Part shown: positions 25,901 through 58,997 of the stretch, in pieces | How positions within the stretch are numbered: the first letter of the stretch is position 1 | How the letters are laid out: every line of letters begins with the position of its first letter | Assembly (NCBI RefSeq): GCF_028640845.1 | Contig: NC_080541.1 | Span: forward strand, 173,881,002-173,945,001 | DNA length: 64,000 nt | Origin: Ahaetulla prasina | Lineage: Eukaryota; Chordata; Lepidosauria; Squamata; Colubridae | Direction of reading: 5' to 3' | Notes under the pieces: model-generated | Database searches by the model: none | Told to the model about the DNA's origin: nothing | The model's input: only the letters and a program-made list of their open reading frames with translations | Program-made: the position numbers and the translations under genes

Positions 25901-26698
25901 GTTGCTGCATACATCTCATCCAATTTCACTTTAACAGAGGTGCTCTTCATGCGCAGGCTCCTGAATAATGCTCCTGACCCTCCAATTGCGATGCTGGGAA
26001 ATGACTGCCAGGCAAAAGGCACCATCTTGCTGCATTGGCTTAGGGTTGCTTAGCATTATCACTGTGGACTGAACTCTTGTCAATCCTGCTCAGTCTGTGC
26101 TGTAGTGACACCCAAGTGACTCTTGCTGCTGCTAAGCCAAGGCAATGAGCTTATGCAGGATGCCTCGAGTCATGAGGCTAGAATTTTATGTTAAGTAAAA
26201 TTATTATTTATATGCAATTTTTAATGATATGCACAGATTCCTACAGGTTTTGCCATAAAGTCTTAGGTATGAACATATGGTCATGAACATGTGCCCATGT
26301 CAAAAAATTCAAATTCTGCTCTGATATATAACTATATATGGTAATCATTCATATTTTTATTCAGAATAAAATCTGTTTGCTCGCTAACTACTGTGATTAT
26401 TTCATGTTCTAAGTCATAAATTGCAATGAGGTAACAGTAATATTGTGTTAATTTCAATTCTAGCTCCAACTGTATTAAGCCTGATGGGCTTCTGGAATTC
26501 ACCAAAAAGCTGGAAAGTTACACAGCTGAACGCAGAGAATGTATCAAACTTACTAAACTGTGCCTCTATCAGAATTGGCTGGACCAAGATGCTGTCACTG
26601 CTCAAGAAGCCCTTTCAAGACTGAAAGCTATATGCAATGTAGTTAGTGATGCATGGGACTCATCACAGGCCTTTGCTGACTACATCAGTGTGATGTGA
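10914..26698 (+). CDS. LRRC41: LRRC41 (MUF1), leucine-rich-repeat Elongin BC/Cullin 5 receptor
   Basis: Ten coding exons: 10914-11025, 11927-12013, 13318-13388, 17101-18304, 20417-20668, 21449-21613, 21854-21952, 22479-22601, 25062-25137, 26464-26698. All have GT/AG ends, the phases agree, and the sum is 807 codons plus stop, close to the roughly 812 aa I recall for human. Recognisable blocks include [19 protein letters not shown] (exon 2), [16 protein letters not shown] (exon 4), DLYDFVF (about 386-392) after a basic KSPKRRK segment in a low-conservation linker, and C-terminal leucine-rich repeats ([31 protein letters not shown] [11 protein letters not shown]). The start follows an in-frame stop; the N terminus is shorter than in human. 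The likely BC box reads LFELSGAVV with Ser21 where human has Cys. The family recruits substrates to Cullin 5-Rbx ligases. Function here is inferred. Confidence 0.96.
12700..12800 (-). repeat. SINE-like fragment, inverted
   Basis: The text agggctgagggaaagcctgc and tttgtgcctaaagcagggct matches the reverse orientation of SINE copies at 19524 and 55730. It lies in LRRC41 intron 2. Confidence 0.4.
14260..14335. repeat. TACA/CA microsatellite
   Basis: Mixed tetranucleotide (tacatacacata) and dinucleotide (ca)n runs in LRRC41 intron 3. Frames through it (Tyr/Val/Cys or His/Thr repeats) are artefacts. Confidence 0.8.
14674..14805. mobile_element. hAT-type MITE (GTCAAACT family), copy 1
   Basis: Starts cagggatgtcaaactggtgg and ends acaagtttgacagccgtg, imperfect inverted ends. 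It is flanked by ctacaagg (14666-14673) and ctataagg (14806-14813), an 8-bp duplication with one mismatch. Confidence 0.75.
14877..15010. mobile_element. hAT-type MITE (GTCAAACT family), copy 2
   Basis: Starts caggggtgtcaaactggtgg and ends gagtttgacactcgtg. Flanks atttatac (14869-14876) and atttatat (15011-15018) form an 8-bp duplication with one mismatch. It is close in sequence to copy 1, 71 bp upstream. Confidence 0.8.
15350..15479. mobile_element. Perfect 130-bp palindromic hAT-type MITE
   Basis: Two 65-bp arms meet with no spacer and are exact reverse complements (caggggtctccaacc at one end, ggttggagacccctg at the other). The flanking ctctaggg at 15342-15349 and 15480-15487 is a perfect 8-bp target duplication. 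It lies in LRRC41 intron 3. Confidence 0.9.
15685..15790 (+). repeat. SINE-like fragment
   Basis: Reads ccatgttctaggcctgcttc then gggccagtcaccgtctctca, the body text of the SINE family seen more fully at 19524 and 54915. Confidence 0.4.
15836..16222. repeat. MITE-like repeat, AGGTAGTCCTC family, copy 3
   Basis: Left end acaggtagtcctcgacgtac and right end gtacgtcgagaactacttgt are imperfect inverted repeats. The interior runs through cattgacttttgcttgtcag and atgaccatggggatgctac. It is the clearest copy here, followed by an AT-rich run to about 16310. Confidence 0.7.
18662..19052. repeat. MITE-like repeat, AGGTAGTCCTC family, copy 4
   Basis: Left end gggtagtcctcaacttatgg, right end gttgtaagtcgagagctacc, with the same interior blocks as copy 3. 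It lies in LRRC41 intron 4. Confidence 0.65.
19524..19745 (+). mobile_element. tRNA-derived SINE (GTTCGGTGTAGTGG family)
   Basis: Begins cagttcggtgtagtggttaa, contains a degenerate box-B-like gggagttctagtccta, then caaaccatttctgaaaatgt and gtcaaaattgactcagagg. Related copies lie at 54915 (plus) and 55730 (minus). It lies in LRRC41 intron 4. Confidence 0.6.
19960..20314 (-). mobile_element. tRNA-derived SINE with intact Pol III A and B boxes
   Basis: On the minus strand it starts gggacgctgtggctcagggg, with box A tggctcaggggctagga (20288-20304) and a consensus box B ggttcgaatcc (20241-20251). It ends in a ctttacctttt tail. A perfect 14-bp duplication, atgtttaaaagata, flanks it (19946-19959 and 20315-20328). 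The complete promoter and duplication suggest a fairly young insertion. It is not a tRNA gene because no cloverleaf closes after box B. Confidence 0.85.
22820..23100 (-). repeat. Possible Penelope-like element relic with hammerhead-like motif
   Basis: On the minus strand CTGAAGA (22861-22867) is followed 19 nt later by GAAAC (22837-22841), the spacing of a hammerhead core, and the text ctgaagaagcttcttggatg is a known vertebrate repeat motif. No coding sequence remains. It lies in LRRC41 intron 8. Confidence 0.35.
23537..23706. mobile_element. hAT-type MITE (GTGATGGCGAA family)
   Basis: Ends ccgtgatggcgaatgt and ttcgctatcactg are imperfect inverted repeats. The 8-bp flanks gaataggt (23529-23536 and 23707-23714) are identical. 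Similar end vocabulary (ttggcgaacc) occurs at 42596-42942. Confidence 0.8.
23849..23935. repeat. Relic of the palindromic hAT-type element
   Basis: Holds cagtgtttctcaatctta, gatgtgtggacttccaagtc and cagaattccccagctagc, a decayed version of the arm at 15350. Confidence 0.4.
24055..24300 (-). mobile_element. CR1 LINE 3' end
   Basis: A (TTTA)n run is followed by taccgccctatctcccgaag and actcagggcggttcacagg. On the minus strand this is the CR1 terminal hairpin and AAAT tail. It lies in LRRC41 intron 8. Confidence 0.75.
24402..24475. repeat. Near-perfect hairpin in LRRC41 intron 8
   Basis: gttttcagcatgt and cctaaattgaaataaag face their reverse complements across the 3-nt loop caa. The left arm differs by a 6-nt actgta block where the right arm has one extra base. 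No target duplication was found. Confidence 0.6.
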
Positions 26699-26725
26699 GA
26701 AGCACTTTAATGGAGAGTGTCTTCT

Positions 26726-26886
26726 AATAAATCTGCTTAACATTTTTTATTGGGACTTTATTGGGATATTTAAGTACCAGTTCTAAATAGGACTTCTTGT
26801 ATTGTTTTGTTTGTGTTCAGATTTCTCTGATCTCTGTGTTTAGCATGAAGTAAATGTTAGCAGAAAGGTCTCATTTCGAAAATAAA
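26726..26886 (+). terminator. LRRC41 poly(A) signals
   Basis: AATAAA occurs at 26726-26731, 28 nt after the stop codon, and again at 26881-26886. Either could end the transcript; the second gives a 3' UTR of about 200 nt. Confidence 0.5.
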
Positions 26887-28114
26887 TGTTATCAAGTCCA
26901 TAAAGTATGAGGTTAGCAATTATGTTGAAGCAAGATTTAGTAACAGAAAACGTATTAGGTTAAAATTGAAACCTATCTTGTGATCTGTAGATGAAAATAT
27001 CTAGATCAGATGCCCACCAAATGCACCACACACAGTTTGTTGTTCAGATACCTTCTGTATTTTAGCAAGAATTTTAATGATACTTCTTGCTTTCTGAACT
27101 ATGTTTACTATTTATGCAGGCCTTATGGTTAAAATAAAAAGTATTATAGCGATAATTGTATTATTATTTGAATTAACTGCATATTATTGGGCAACCTGAA
27201 CATCCATTGTTTTTTAATCCTCATGTCCTAGAAAATATTATTTCAAGCATCTGCTTGTAAAGGTTTTTAATTTTTCATATAACCACAGTAATTCAGAAGG
27301 CCATTCTAACATAAATACAATCCTTTGGGATTCTTTTCTTGGTCATTAGTCTTCCCATACAAAGATTCCACATTTATCTTTCTCAATATATGAGAATAGT
27401 TAAATAAAGCAAATGCTTTCCCATCTTCGTAAAATAAAGACCTTAGTCTACCAGAAATTACTATATTGGAGCAAAAACAATTTTATATACACATGTACAC
27501 CATTTTGTTACTTTCATCTCATATACATATCTTGTGATATACTATATGTACCCAGTTGGAACAATATTATTTCCCTTTATTTATTAATTTGTTGTAAAAA
27601 CACATGAAATTTTTGATTTTATAATTGAAGATGATCCTGACTAAAAATTGTTTGTGTAGTAGGTTTAAAACTGGATGATGCAGTATTAGTCCACTCCAAT
27701 AAATTTTAAAAATGATGTCACAAATCACAATGATATGTGGTAGTGATTCTGCTTTGAGCTTTTTCTCTGGAGGTGATATTTGTTAACGGTTTGGGGTTAA
27801 ATAGTCCATCTGACTTACGTAGACTTCATGATGCCAAGACATTCTAGAGGTGAAAGATTACAGCAAATTTAGTATCTCTGCTATTAGAATATTCTGTACA
27901 CATTTAGCAGATTGACAGTAAAAGCTCAAACATACTTTTTCAGAAAAAATAATGTTTATGATGGTTGCTTGTAACCAAATATTTTAGCAAAGTATGAAGA
28001 TAGTCTATAATATTTATACAGATTGAGACAAGAAAACATCCAATCCTAATGTTGCTGATATAGAGGTATCAAAAAAAATTCATCTTTTTAAGAAAGAGCT
28101 TATTGAACCAATGG
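26887..28114. other. Convergent 3' region between LRRC41 and RAD54L
   Basis: AT-rich sequence that should contain the 3' UTR of RAD54L (minus strand). No further exon or transposon was recognised. The two genes run tail to tail with their stop codons 1416 bp apart. Confidence 0.6.
27576..27585 (-). terminator. Candidate RAD54L poly(A) signal
   Basis: Overlapping TTTATT copies on the plus strand give AATAAATAAA on the minus strand, about 530 nt after the RAD54L stop. I saw no AATAAA between this point and the stop. Inferred from motif only. Confidence 0.4.
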
Positions 28115-51547
<23,433 letters not shown>

Positions 51548-52200
51548 GTTCTCCCTGCAGAGCTATGTCCCATTTGCGCAGAGCTTTAGGGGCAGGGAAA
51601 GAAGACGCGTTGCACCGGCGGCATTTAGAGTCGCAGGAAAGGAAATTCGTGCAGGGAAGGCGAGAAGGGAAACGACCCACCGTCGCCCCCGGGACAGAGA
51701 GAAACGCTCCAGAGGAATCACGAAGCTTTTCCGAACAGCTCCGGAAGGAGCAAGAACTGCTGGCAGCAGCCTCTTAAGCTACAATGGAGAGGTGGAGATA
51801 TCCGACCGCAGCAATTAAAAGCGGAGCGTCTGGCGACAGCTCTCCAACAAAGACGGGGGAAAAAGAGGACTCGGACGGTGGGCCACGAAGACGATCCCGC
51901 AAAGTCTCCCAGCAACCAGGCTCGAGAACCGAGACAGCTACCCGAACGCGCCGGCTCCTTTTTTTTTTCCCCCGGTTGGATTTGCCGCGCAAAGGAATCC
52001 GGGCCTTTGCCCCGCCCCCGCAGCTGAACCTAGGCACGGCCGATCGCACGCCGATCAGACGGCTTGCATCGATTAGCTCTAGGTTCCTTCCAAGCGGAGA
52101 GGATGGGCTCTTTCAAACGGATTCCGAGCTTAGAAAGGGAAGGAAGGTAATCGAGCGAGCCAGTTTATTAGCAACATCAGAACTAGTGTGAAGGGCGTGG
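51548..52200 (-). promoter_or_regulatory. CpG-rich RAD54L promoter and 5' UTR
   Basis: This block is rich in CG dinucleotides and lies just upstream of the RAD54L start codon. The several reading frames open across it on both strands have no recognisable protein features and are what CpG-rich sequence gives by chance. It ends at a CR1 tail near 52205. Confidence 0.6.
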
Positions 52201-52204
52201 CTTC

Positions 52205-52488
52205 CGAACTACAGTTTATGACTGTATAACTGTAACTTTGTTGCTTGTATCCTTACGATTTATATTGATATTGATTGTTTCCTGATTGCTTATTTGTAGA
52301 CTATGACTATCATTAAATGTTGTATCATTAAGTGTTAAATTTGTACCCTATGACTATCCTTAAGTGTTGTACCTTATGATTCGTGATGAACGTATCTTTT
52401 CTTTCATGTACACTGAGAGCATATGCACCAAGACAAATTCCTTGTGTGTCCAATCACACCTGGTCAATAAAAAATTCTATTCTATTTA
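52205..52488 (+). mobile_element. Snake-type CR1 3' end, short ATTCT tail
   Basis: Same text as 32010-32372 (gtacactgagagcatatgca, ccaatcacacctggtcaata) ending aaaattctattctattt. A short internal duplication (atgactatcattaaatgttg / atgactatccttaagtgttg) is present. It adjoins the RAD54L CpG block. Confidence 0.8.
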
Positions 52489-52495
52489 GATCAGT

Positions 52496-52635
52496 GTTTC
52501 GAAAAGTTGGTAACTTTGTAGATTCCATATGGTAAATAAACATAAAGTAAATCAAAATAAACCCCAGAATTCCAGCTGGGGAATACTGAGAATTGAACAT
52601 GTTAAAGTTGCCAAGTTAGTAAACATTGGCTTAAA
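52496..52635. repeat. Relic of the palindromic hAT-type element
   Basis: Ends cagtgtttcgaaaagttg and ccaagttagtaaacattg face each other around ccagaattccagctgggga. It is decayed and no clear target duplication is left. Confidence 0.4.
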
Positions 52636-52944
52636 GATTATTTGGGATTGAAAGGCTTCCCCCCCTCCCCACCGCCAAGGTTTATTGGGTTTTTATTTTT
52701 AAACATATATCAACATAAACACATGAATAGTGTGGCCTCTGGATATTGTTCATGTTAATACAAATAACAGTCAATTGTTACAATAATCAAACTTATATAT
52801 TAATGTACTTGATTATTTTTAAGTAATTCAATATTTCAATATTCGATTCTAATGTCAATTATCTTCTTGAACATACATAGCAATATCTTTCCAACCTCTC
52901 ACCTTTCCATCTCATTATTACTTATTTTATTTTATTTTTTGTTT

Positions 52945-53198
52945 ACATTTATATCCCGCCCTTCTCCGAAGACTCAGGGCGGCTTACAATGTATAAGGCA
53001 ATAGTCTCATTCTATTTGTATATTTTTTTTTTTTACAAAGTCAACTTATTGCCCCCCCAACAATCTGGGTCCTCATTTTACCTACCTTATAAAGGGTGGA
53101 AGGCTGAGTCAACCTTGGGCCGGGCTCGAACCTGCAGTAATTGCAGGCTCTGTGTTCTAATAACAGGCTTCTCTACTGCCTGAGCTATCCCGGCCCCT
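52945..53198 (-). mobile_element. tRNA-derived SINE with CR1-type tail, copy 2
   Basis: Nearly the same sequence and orientation as 41973-42232 and 57590-57842, including cgcccttctccgaagactca at the tail and gcctgagctatcccggcccc at the head. A TA-rich run follows to about 53285. Confidence 0.75.
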
Positions 53199-53507
53199 GG
53201 CCGGGATATATAATTATATATATAAATAAATATATATTTATTTATATAATTATATATAAATTATAAATATATAATTTATATAGAAATTATAACTACTAAT
53301 ATTCCTCCTAATTCTAATTTTTTATTTCTACCTCTATTCTGGCTTCTAGTCAGGTTACTTTTACTAATCCTAATGTTAAGACTCATATTTATGTTAATAC
53401 ATAGTCCTTTATATCGTTTTTAATCAGGCCATCATTATATTAGAAAAAAGAAGAAAGAAAAAAAACTAGCTCTATTCTATCCATCATCCTTTGCCCTTTT
53501 TAATACT

Positions 53508-53894
53508 TCAATTCTTATTCATTTTTTTGGCTTTCCTCCCATTCTCCTCTCTTGGATCTTTGTCTCTGTCAACAACTATATCTTCATTATTCCATCTAAA
53601 TATTTCTGCCATCTTTATCCTCCTAAACTGCCAAATCTCCAGAGTATCCACCCATACTTTTATTTGATGATTTGTCTGTTCTATCTTTTCCTCCATTCTT
53701 TCTGCCGCCTCTTCTCTTTCCTGGACTCTTCGATCTTCATTCATTGCCAGTTGTATCATATTTTCTACTTTGTCACTTATGCCTTGGATTAAGTCTTTTA
53801 TCTCTCTTTGGTTCTTTGTCATGGTCTCCCTAATGCTTTGAAACATCCATGGTATTTTTCTTGAAATCTCACTCATTTCCCCCTGAAAAGGCAT
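53508..53894 (-). pseudogene. Retroelement frame, probably L1 ORF1-like coiled coil
   Basis: A 128-codon minus-strand frame, hydrophilic and rich in Glu, Lys, Arg and Gln with heptad-like spacing (MEEKIEQTNHQIK, LIQGISDKVENM). This is the look of an L1 ORF1 N-terminal coiled coil. No RNA-binding domain follows in frame. The assignment to L1 is uncertain. Confidence 0.4.
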
Positions 53895-53934
53895 CTTGTC
53901 TTAGTTTAATAAGTCCATTTTTAGTCAGGGCCAC

Positions 53935-54535
53935 AAACAATATATTTTATTCCAGTTTTGCTCATCAAAGAGTTTAATAAAGAGTTCATTGCAGCACTGG
54001 TCAAAAGAGCCCAGCAGAGACTTCTCAGGAAATAACTGAATGAAAAACTGCTAATGGCCTTCTACTGCTGCACCATACAGAGTACTTTAACTTACTACAT
54101 CTGTGTATGGTTTGCCAATTGCACAGTGGCAGATAGGACAGCACTCCAGAGGGTCAACGTCATTGCTCAGAGGATCATTGGTTGCCCTCTCCCCTCTTTG
54201 GAAGAGCTTTATAGCTCCCGCTGCCTTAAGAAAGTTCAAAACATGCTTAAAGATCTATCTCATCCTGGCACCCTTTTTTTGAACTATTACCATCTGGCAG
54301 ACAGTACAGGATAATAAAAACAGGGATAAATAGACTGAAAAACAGCTTCTATCCCAGGGCAATAACCATATTGAATTCTACGGTATAGTGCAATATCGGG
54401 TTTTCAATTTCAATTATATAGAATGTAAAGGATGTATGTTTTTATTTTTATAGTTATAATGTACACTGAAGATGGCATTTAATTTTGTTGTACCATGTGC
54501 AATGACAATAAAGTAAACTAACTAACTAATAATCA
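53935..54535 (+). mobile_element. L2-type LINE 3' end
   Basis: Frames read FYCCTIQSTLTYYICVWF, NCTVADRTALQRV and IIGCPLPSLEELYSSRCLKK, the reverse-transcriptase C terminus of L2-like LINEs. It ends in gcaatgacaataaagtaaac, an L2-style tail. Frameshifted and dead. Confidence 0.65.
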
Positions 54536-54914
54536 TAGCTCTTTACATCTCAGGGTTATTAATTCCATTTAAATAGTCTACACAGTTTCCACACAACAAA
54601 AGTCTTAAAATTTACTTAAAAGTCTTCCTTATCACAATAGTAAAGTAATTAATTATAGGGCAGTTAGTATCATCACAATCCTTCAAAAAGATGTTGCTTG
54701 TTTCTTCTGTCAAAATTTTCCTAGATTTGTAGAGGTGTAGTATATTCCATTCACCAGTAGATGGGAGATTAAAAGGCTTGAGAGCCTCCTCAGTTAGGAA
54801 CCCATGGGTTGGTCATCCTGGACATTTCATCTTCTTTAAGGTTATTGTGAGACTAATGCAGTAAAAATCATATTGGGATTGGGATGGGAATATCAGAATT
54901 TGTTTACAGTCCTG

Positions 54915-55150
54915 GAGAGTGTAGCCGGTTTGGTGCAGTGGCTAAGGCACTGGGCTAGAAACTGGGAGACTGAGCTCTAATCCAACAGTAGGCTCGAAGG
55001 CACTGGGTCACTTTGAGCCAGTCCATTACCCTAGCCTAGGAAGCAGGCAGCGGCAAACTATTTCTGAAATCCTACAGAGAAAACTGCAGGGACTTATCCA
55101 GACAATCACCGGGAGACAAAAATTGATTTGAAGCACTGGACACCTGATGC
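54915..55150 (+). mobile_element. tRNA-derived SINE (GTTCGGTGTAGTGG family)
   Basis: Reads ccggtttggtgcagtggcta, gagactgagctctaatcca and ggcaaactatttctgaaatc, then gggacttatccagacaatca, parallel to 19524-19745. Confidence 0.6.
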
Positions 55151-55729
55151 CCTTGAGATACTCAGTATATGAGTGGGAAATTCAAACGCAAAATGTAAAA
55201 AACTGTAATAGAGAAAAGAGTGGTGGTCTGTTTTCCTTTTAGCAGTGAACTGACAGGATCCTAAAAGAAGGAAACCCTCAAGCTCTCAACACATTGAAAA
55301 TGCTTCACTAGTGAAATCCATGTTTTATAGACTATCTTCTCCTAAATGTGCAATATCAGTGATCTCCAAAAGGAACAATTGTACTTTATTTTTTAAAAAA
55401 TGCTAACAGGCTAATAGGTATCAAAAAGCATAATGGTAATACAATAATGAAATAATCTAGGTTCTGTCTATAGGCTTATTGTAGCAGTTTTATTGCTAGC
55501 TTTTTGTGGTTGGCTTTCTCTGGATACTGTTATAATTTTCCATAACCAAATGTTAGCTATTAGGTGTTTGAAGGGGAAAATGAGGTAAAATAATATAAAT
55601 ACAAATACTTTGGGAAACAATTTACACCAAATAATAAAGATATGACTGAAGATTTATCTCTTATTTCTCTGGGAAAAATAAGTATGGCTTCTACAAAATA
55701 AAGTATTTTCAGTAATTGCCTCTTCTCCC

Positions 55730-55885
55730 CCACCCTTCAAGTCCACGTTGACTCCTGGCAACTGCTTGCAGTTTTCTTGGCAAGATCTCAGAAGCAGTTT
55801 GCCATTGCCTGCTTCTAGGGCTGAGAGAAAGTGACTGACCCTTAGGTACTAGCTGGCTTTGTGCCTAAAGTGGGACTAGAACTCC
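55730..55885 (-). mobile_element. SINE fragment, inverted
   Basis: Reads ttgactcctggcaactgctt and gtttgccattgcctgcttct, the reverse of the family at 19524 and 54915. Confidence 0.55.
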
Positions 55886-57589
55886 AAAGAGCTAAAAAGC
55901 TTCTGATGAAAGCCTGTTTTTTTGAATTGAACACAGCACATGGAGGATAACAGGAGTGTAAATCAGTATTTCAACAATCTTCATCTTAGCATTGGTTATA
56001 GTCTTCCTACAGATCTTTTCTCTCAACCTGAGAAGACTGGTTGCCCTTCCAGATACTAATACACCAAACACTGAAAAGGATTAAGACCTTCTTTTTCATT
56101 TAGATAGTCCTTCCTTGTAAAGAATGTGGAAAAATCCACTTCAAGAGGATAAAGGGTTAAAGGAAAATCTTCTGATCTCTCTATGCAGGTAATATGAGGA
56201 GAAAGAAAGGAAACAAAACAAGACACAAAGGAGCTAATCAGAAGGGTGGGTTTCTTTTCTTAGGTGGGTATTTATAGGAGGAGGGGACGCCTTCCTGTCT
56301 TTCTCTTTTGGGGTGTGTTTTTCTCCTCAGAGGCTGACTGAAAATCAGGTAAGGACAAAGCAAGCAGCAATTGGCCTGGAATGTAATAAATTGGAACAAA
56401 ATATTATTGTGCATAAGCGCACAAACGTGCCTACCGTTCCTGTCCTATTGTTTTTCTTTTCTTCTTCCTATATATATATTTACTCATATATGTGTTTATA
56501 TGCTATATAATCTTTTTGTATGATACCTACATATATTGTTGTGACAAAATAAATAAATAAATAAAATTAGAATTGAGGAAGCTATACTACATTATATAAT
56601 ACATGATAACTTCTATTCAATTTACTGGATTGAGATCAGAGCTACACTATGTGAATTTGTTCTGGTTTGTGTGGAGAGAGCAACAGACAGGGATTAGACT
56701 TTTCAGAAAACCATTGTTTATTTGTTCTCTCCTTTTTTTTTTTTCTTCCTTCCTTTCTTTTATATTTTTAACTTTACTATATCTCATAAAGTTTTAGAAT
56801 TCTTAATCAGTGATGCTCATTGGAGGAAGAGGGATCTGTTGTCTTCTTTGTCAGCCAACTCATCTTAACATTTTTCTCATTACCCTCAGACTGTGATCCA
56901 AATAGTTTTCAATCCTCATTCCTTAACACTTTTTCCAGAATTTGTTTTTCTCAAAGTTTAGGAAACTCCTGTCCATAAACAATAAAGTAATAAAATACAA
57001 TAGTTGCATATGTATATTTATTTTACAAGTTCATTATGAATTTTTAGATTCCTACTTGCAGATTTTATTTTAGTATCGATTTCTGAGAACCATTGCTAAA
57101 AAAAATGATAAATGACTCCTTCAAAGTCAAAAGCATATTTTATTCTCCTTCCAGCATGTTTGCATAATCTATTTAATTAAAGTAAATCCAAACTTAAAAC
57201 ATGACTGAGCATTGTATTTCACACACACCTGAATTCTAATGTTGATTGCAACTCAGGAATGCTTCATTAATTCTGTGTAATTATATCTGACAATGTCCAT
57301 TGGAGTCTCTGTTTACACAGTTGAAGTCTCACAGCTGCCATTTTGAGGAAGAATTACATTTTTTATTTTATTTAATGTTAGGCTGGTGGTTTTTTGTTCC
57401 TTACTGGCAACTCTTTACACTCATAGGCAGAATAATAATGCACACATTTGCAAGTAATAAAGCAGGCTATTTATCAACTGATCTGGAGACAGTGGGCTGG
57501 ATCCAGACTGACTGCTTCGTCAGTGGAAGAAATAATTATATTTGCAGGAACAATCTACACTCCAAAATACGGTTTTTTGTTTGTTTGTT
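55886..57589. other. No recognised feature
   Basis: AT-rich sequence with short TA and AATA runs (56470-56570) and a pyrimidine run near 56730-56760. No exon-like conserved text, RNA gene or known repeat was recognised. Confidence 0.4.
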
Positions 57590-57842
57590 TTATTTACATT
57601 TATATCCCGCCCTTCTCCGAAGACTCAGGGCGGCTTACAGTGTATAAGGCAATAGTCTCATTCTATTTGTATATTTACAAAGTCAACTTATTGCCCCCCC
57701 AACAATCTGGGTCCTCATTTTACCTACCTTATAAAGGATAAAAGGCTGAGTCAACCTTGGGCCAAGCTTGAACCTGCAGTAATTGCAGGCTGCTGTGTTT
57801 TAATAACAGGCTTCTTACAGCCTGAGCTACCACGGCCCCTGA
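57590..57842 (-). mobile_element. tRNA-derived SINE with CR1-type tail, copy 3
   Basis: Matches 52945-53198 and 41973-42232 almost base for base over the tail (tatcccgcccttctccgaag) and body (ttgccccccaacaatctgg-like text), with acagcctgagctaccacggc at the head. Confidence 0.75.
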
Positions 57843-58916
57843 GCTACCTAACCACGGTGTTCTGGAAGGGAGACATTTTTCACTGATTTCCCCTTGCAGT
57901 CCTCCATATTGCCTCTAACACTGGGGAATTCCCAAGTGCTCTAGAATAGATTTTGGGAAACTACTGGAATAAATAAAATATCAGTCTTTTCTACAATTAA
58001 TCAAATCTTTATTATATGGTCATGGACCAGCATAAGGAGGGTGGTGTACAGTCAATTAAAAAACATAAAAGGTACATCAGAATCTAAAATAATTTTTAAA
58101 AGCTAAAATATATATTATTTTATAATAAAATATAAAAACAAGAGTCTGAAAAGAATCTAAAAGCTAGGACCATTAGATGGATGCAGGGGAGTAGAAAGGT
58201 TAGTATATCTACCAAATTACAAAGCACTCTAGTATGATGAATTAGATGCTCATTTAGGTCTAGTTTGTGACATAGGTCATCATCTGATGGATTTTAAGCA
58301 CTGCTGTGCAGAACCTAGCAACATTATATAATTCTATACCTTCCTGCTACTTTCAGATATCTTTCACTACAACTGCAGTTGTTAAATTTGGATCTAGTGT
58401 GATCTAACTATTGAAATTTGCTTTGTAAATATCAAGACCCATTCCCAAGGTTCATAACAGCTAAAAAAGTGAAATTCATACTTTAGTTCACAAGGAGGAT
58501 TTATTATTTCAAAGAAAGGAGGCTGTATAGCAACCCTTTGTAAGGTAGATAGACAAGCAAATCCAATGGATGTATAATAATAATAGCCAGAAGCAACCAA
58601 AAAACCCAGAAAAATTTCTCTGCTAGTAGAACTCAAAACAGTTTTTAAGCCCTGTAGGATGAAACATGCTCTGAGTGTTCAGATACAGAGATTTTGTAGA
58701 ACAGGAGACAGAATAGTGGCTCCCTAATGGGCCGGGGGAAAAAATCCATCTATGTTCTATGAGAAATCACAAAGAAAAATCACAGTAATTGATGACTCAT
58801 TACTATGAGGACTTAAACATATACTGACTGTACTCAGTTGCTTCTGAAGTGTACATTCTGCCAAGAGCAGAACTCAAGGGAATGGCAGAAGAACTTCCCA
58901 GAGTCATCAAAGTCCA
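57843..58916. other. No recognised feature
   Basis: AT-rich single-copy-looking sequence; a weakly CR1-tail-like patch lies near 58000-58120. No gene seen. Confidence 0.4.
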
Positions 58917-58918
58917 TT

Positions 58919-58997
<79 letters not shown>
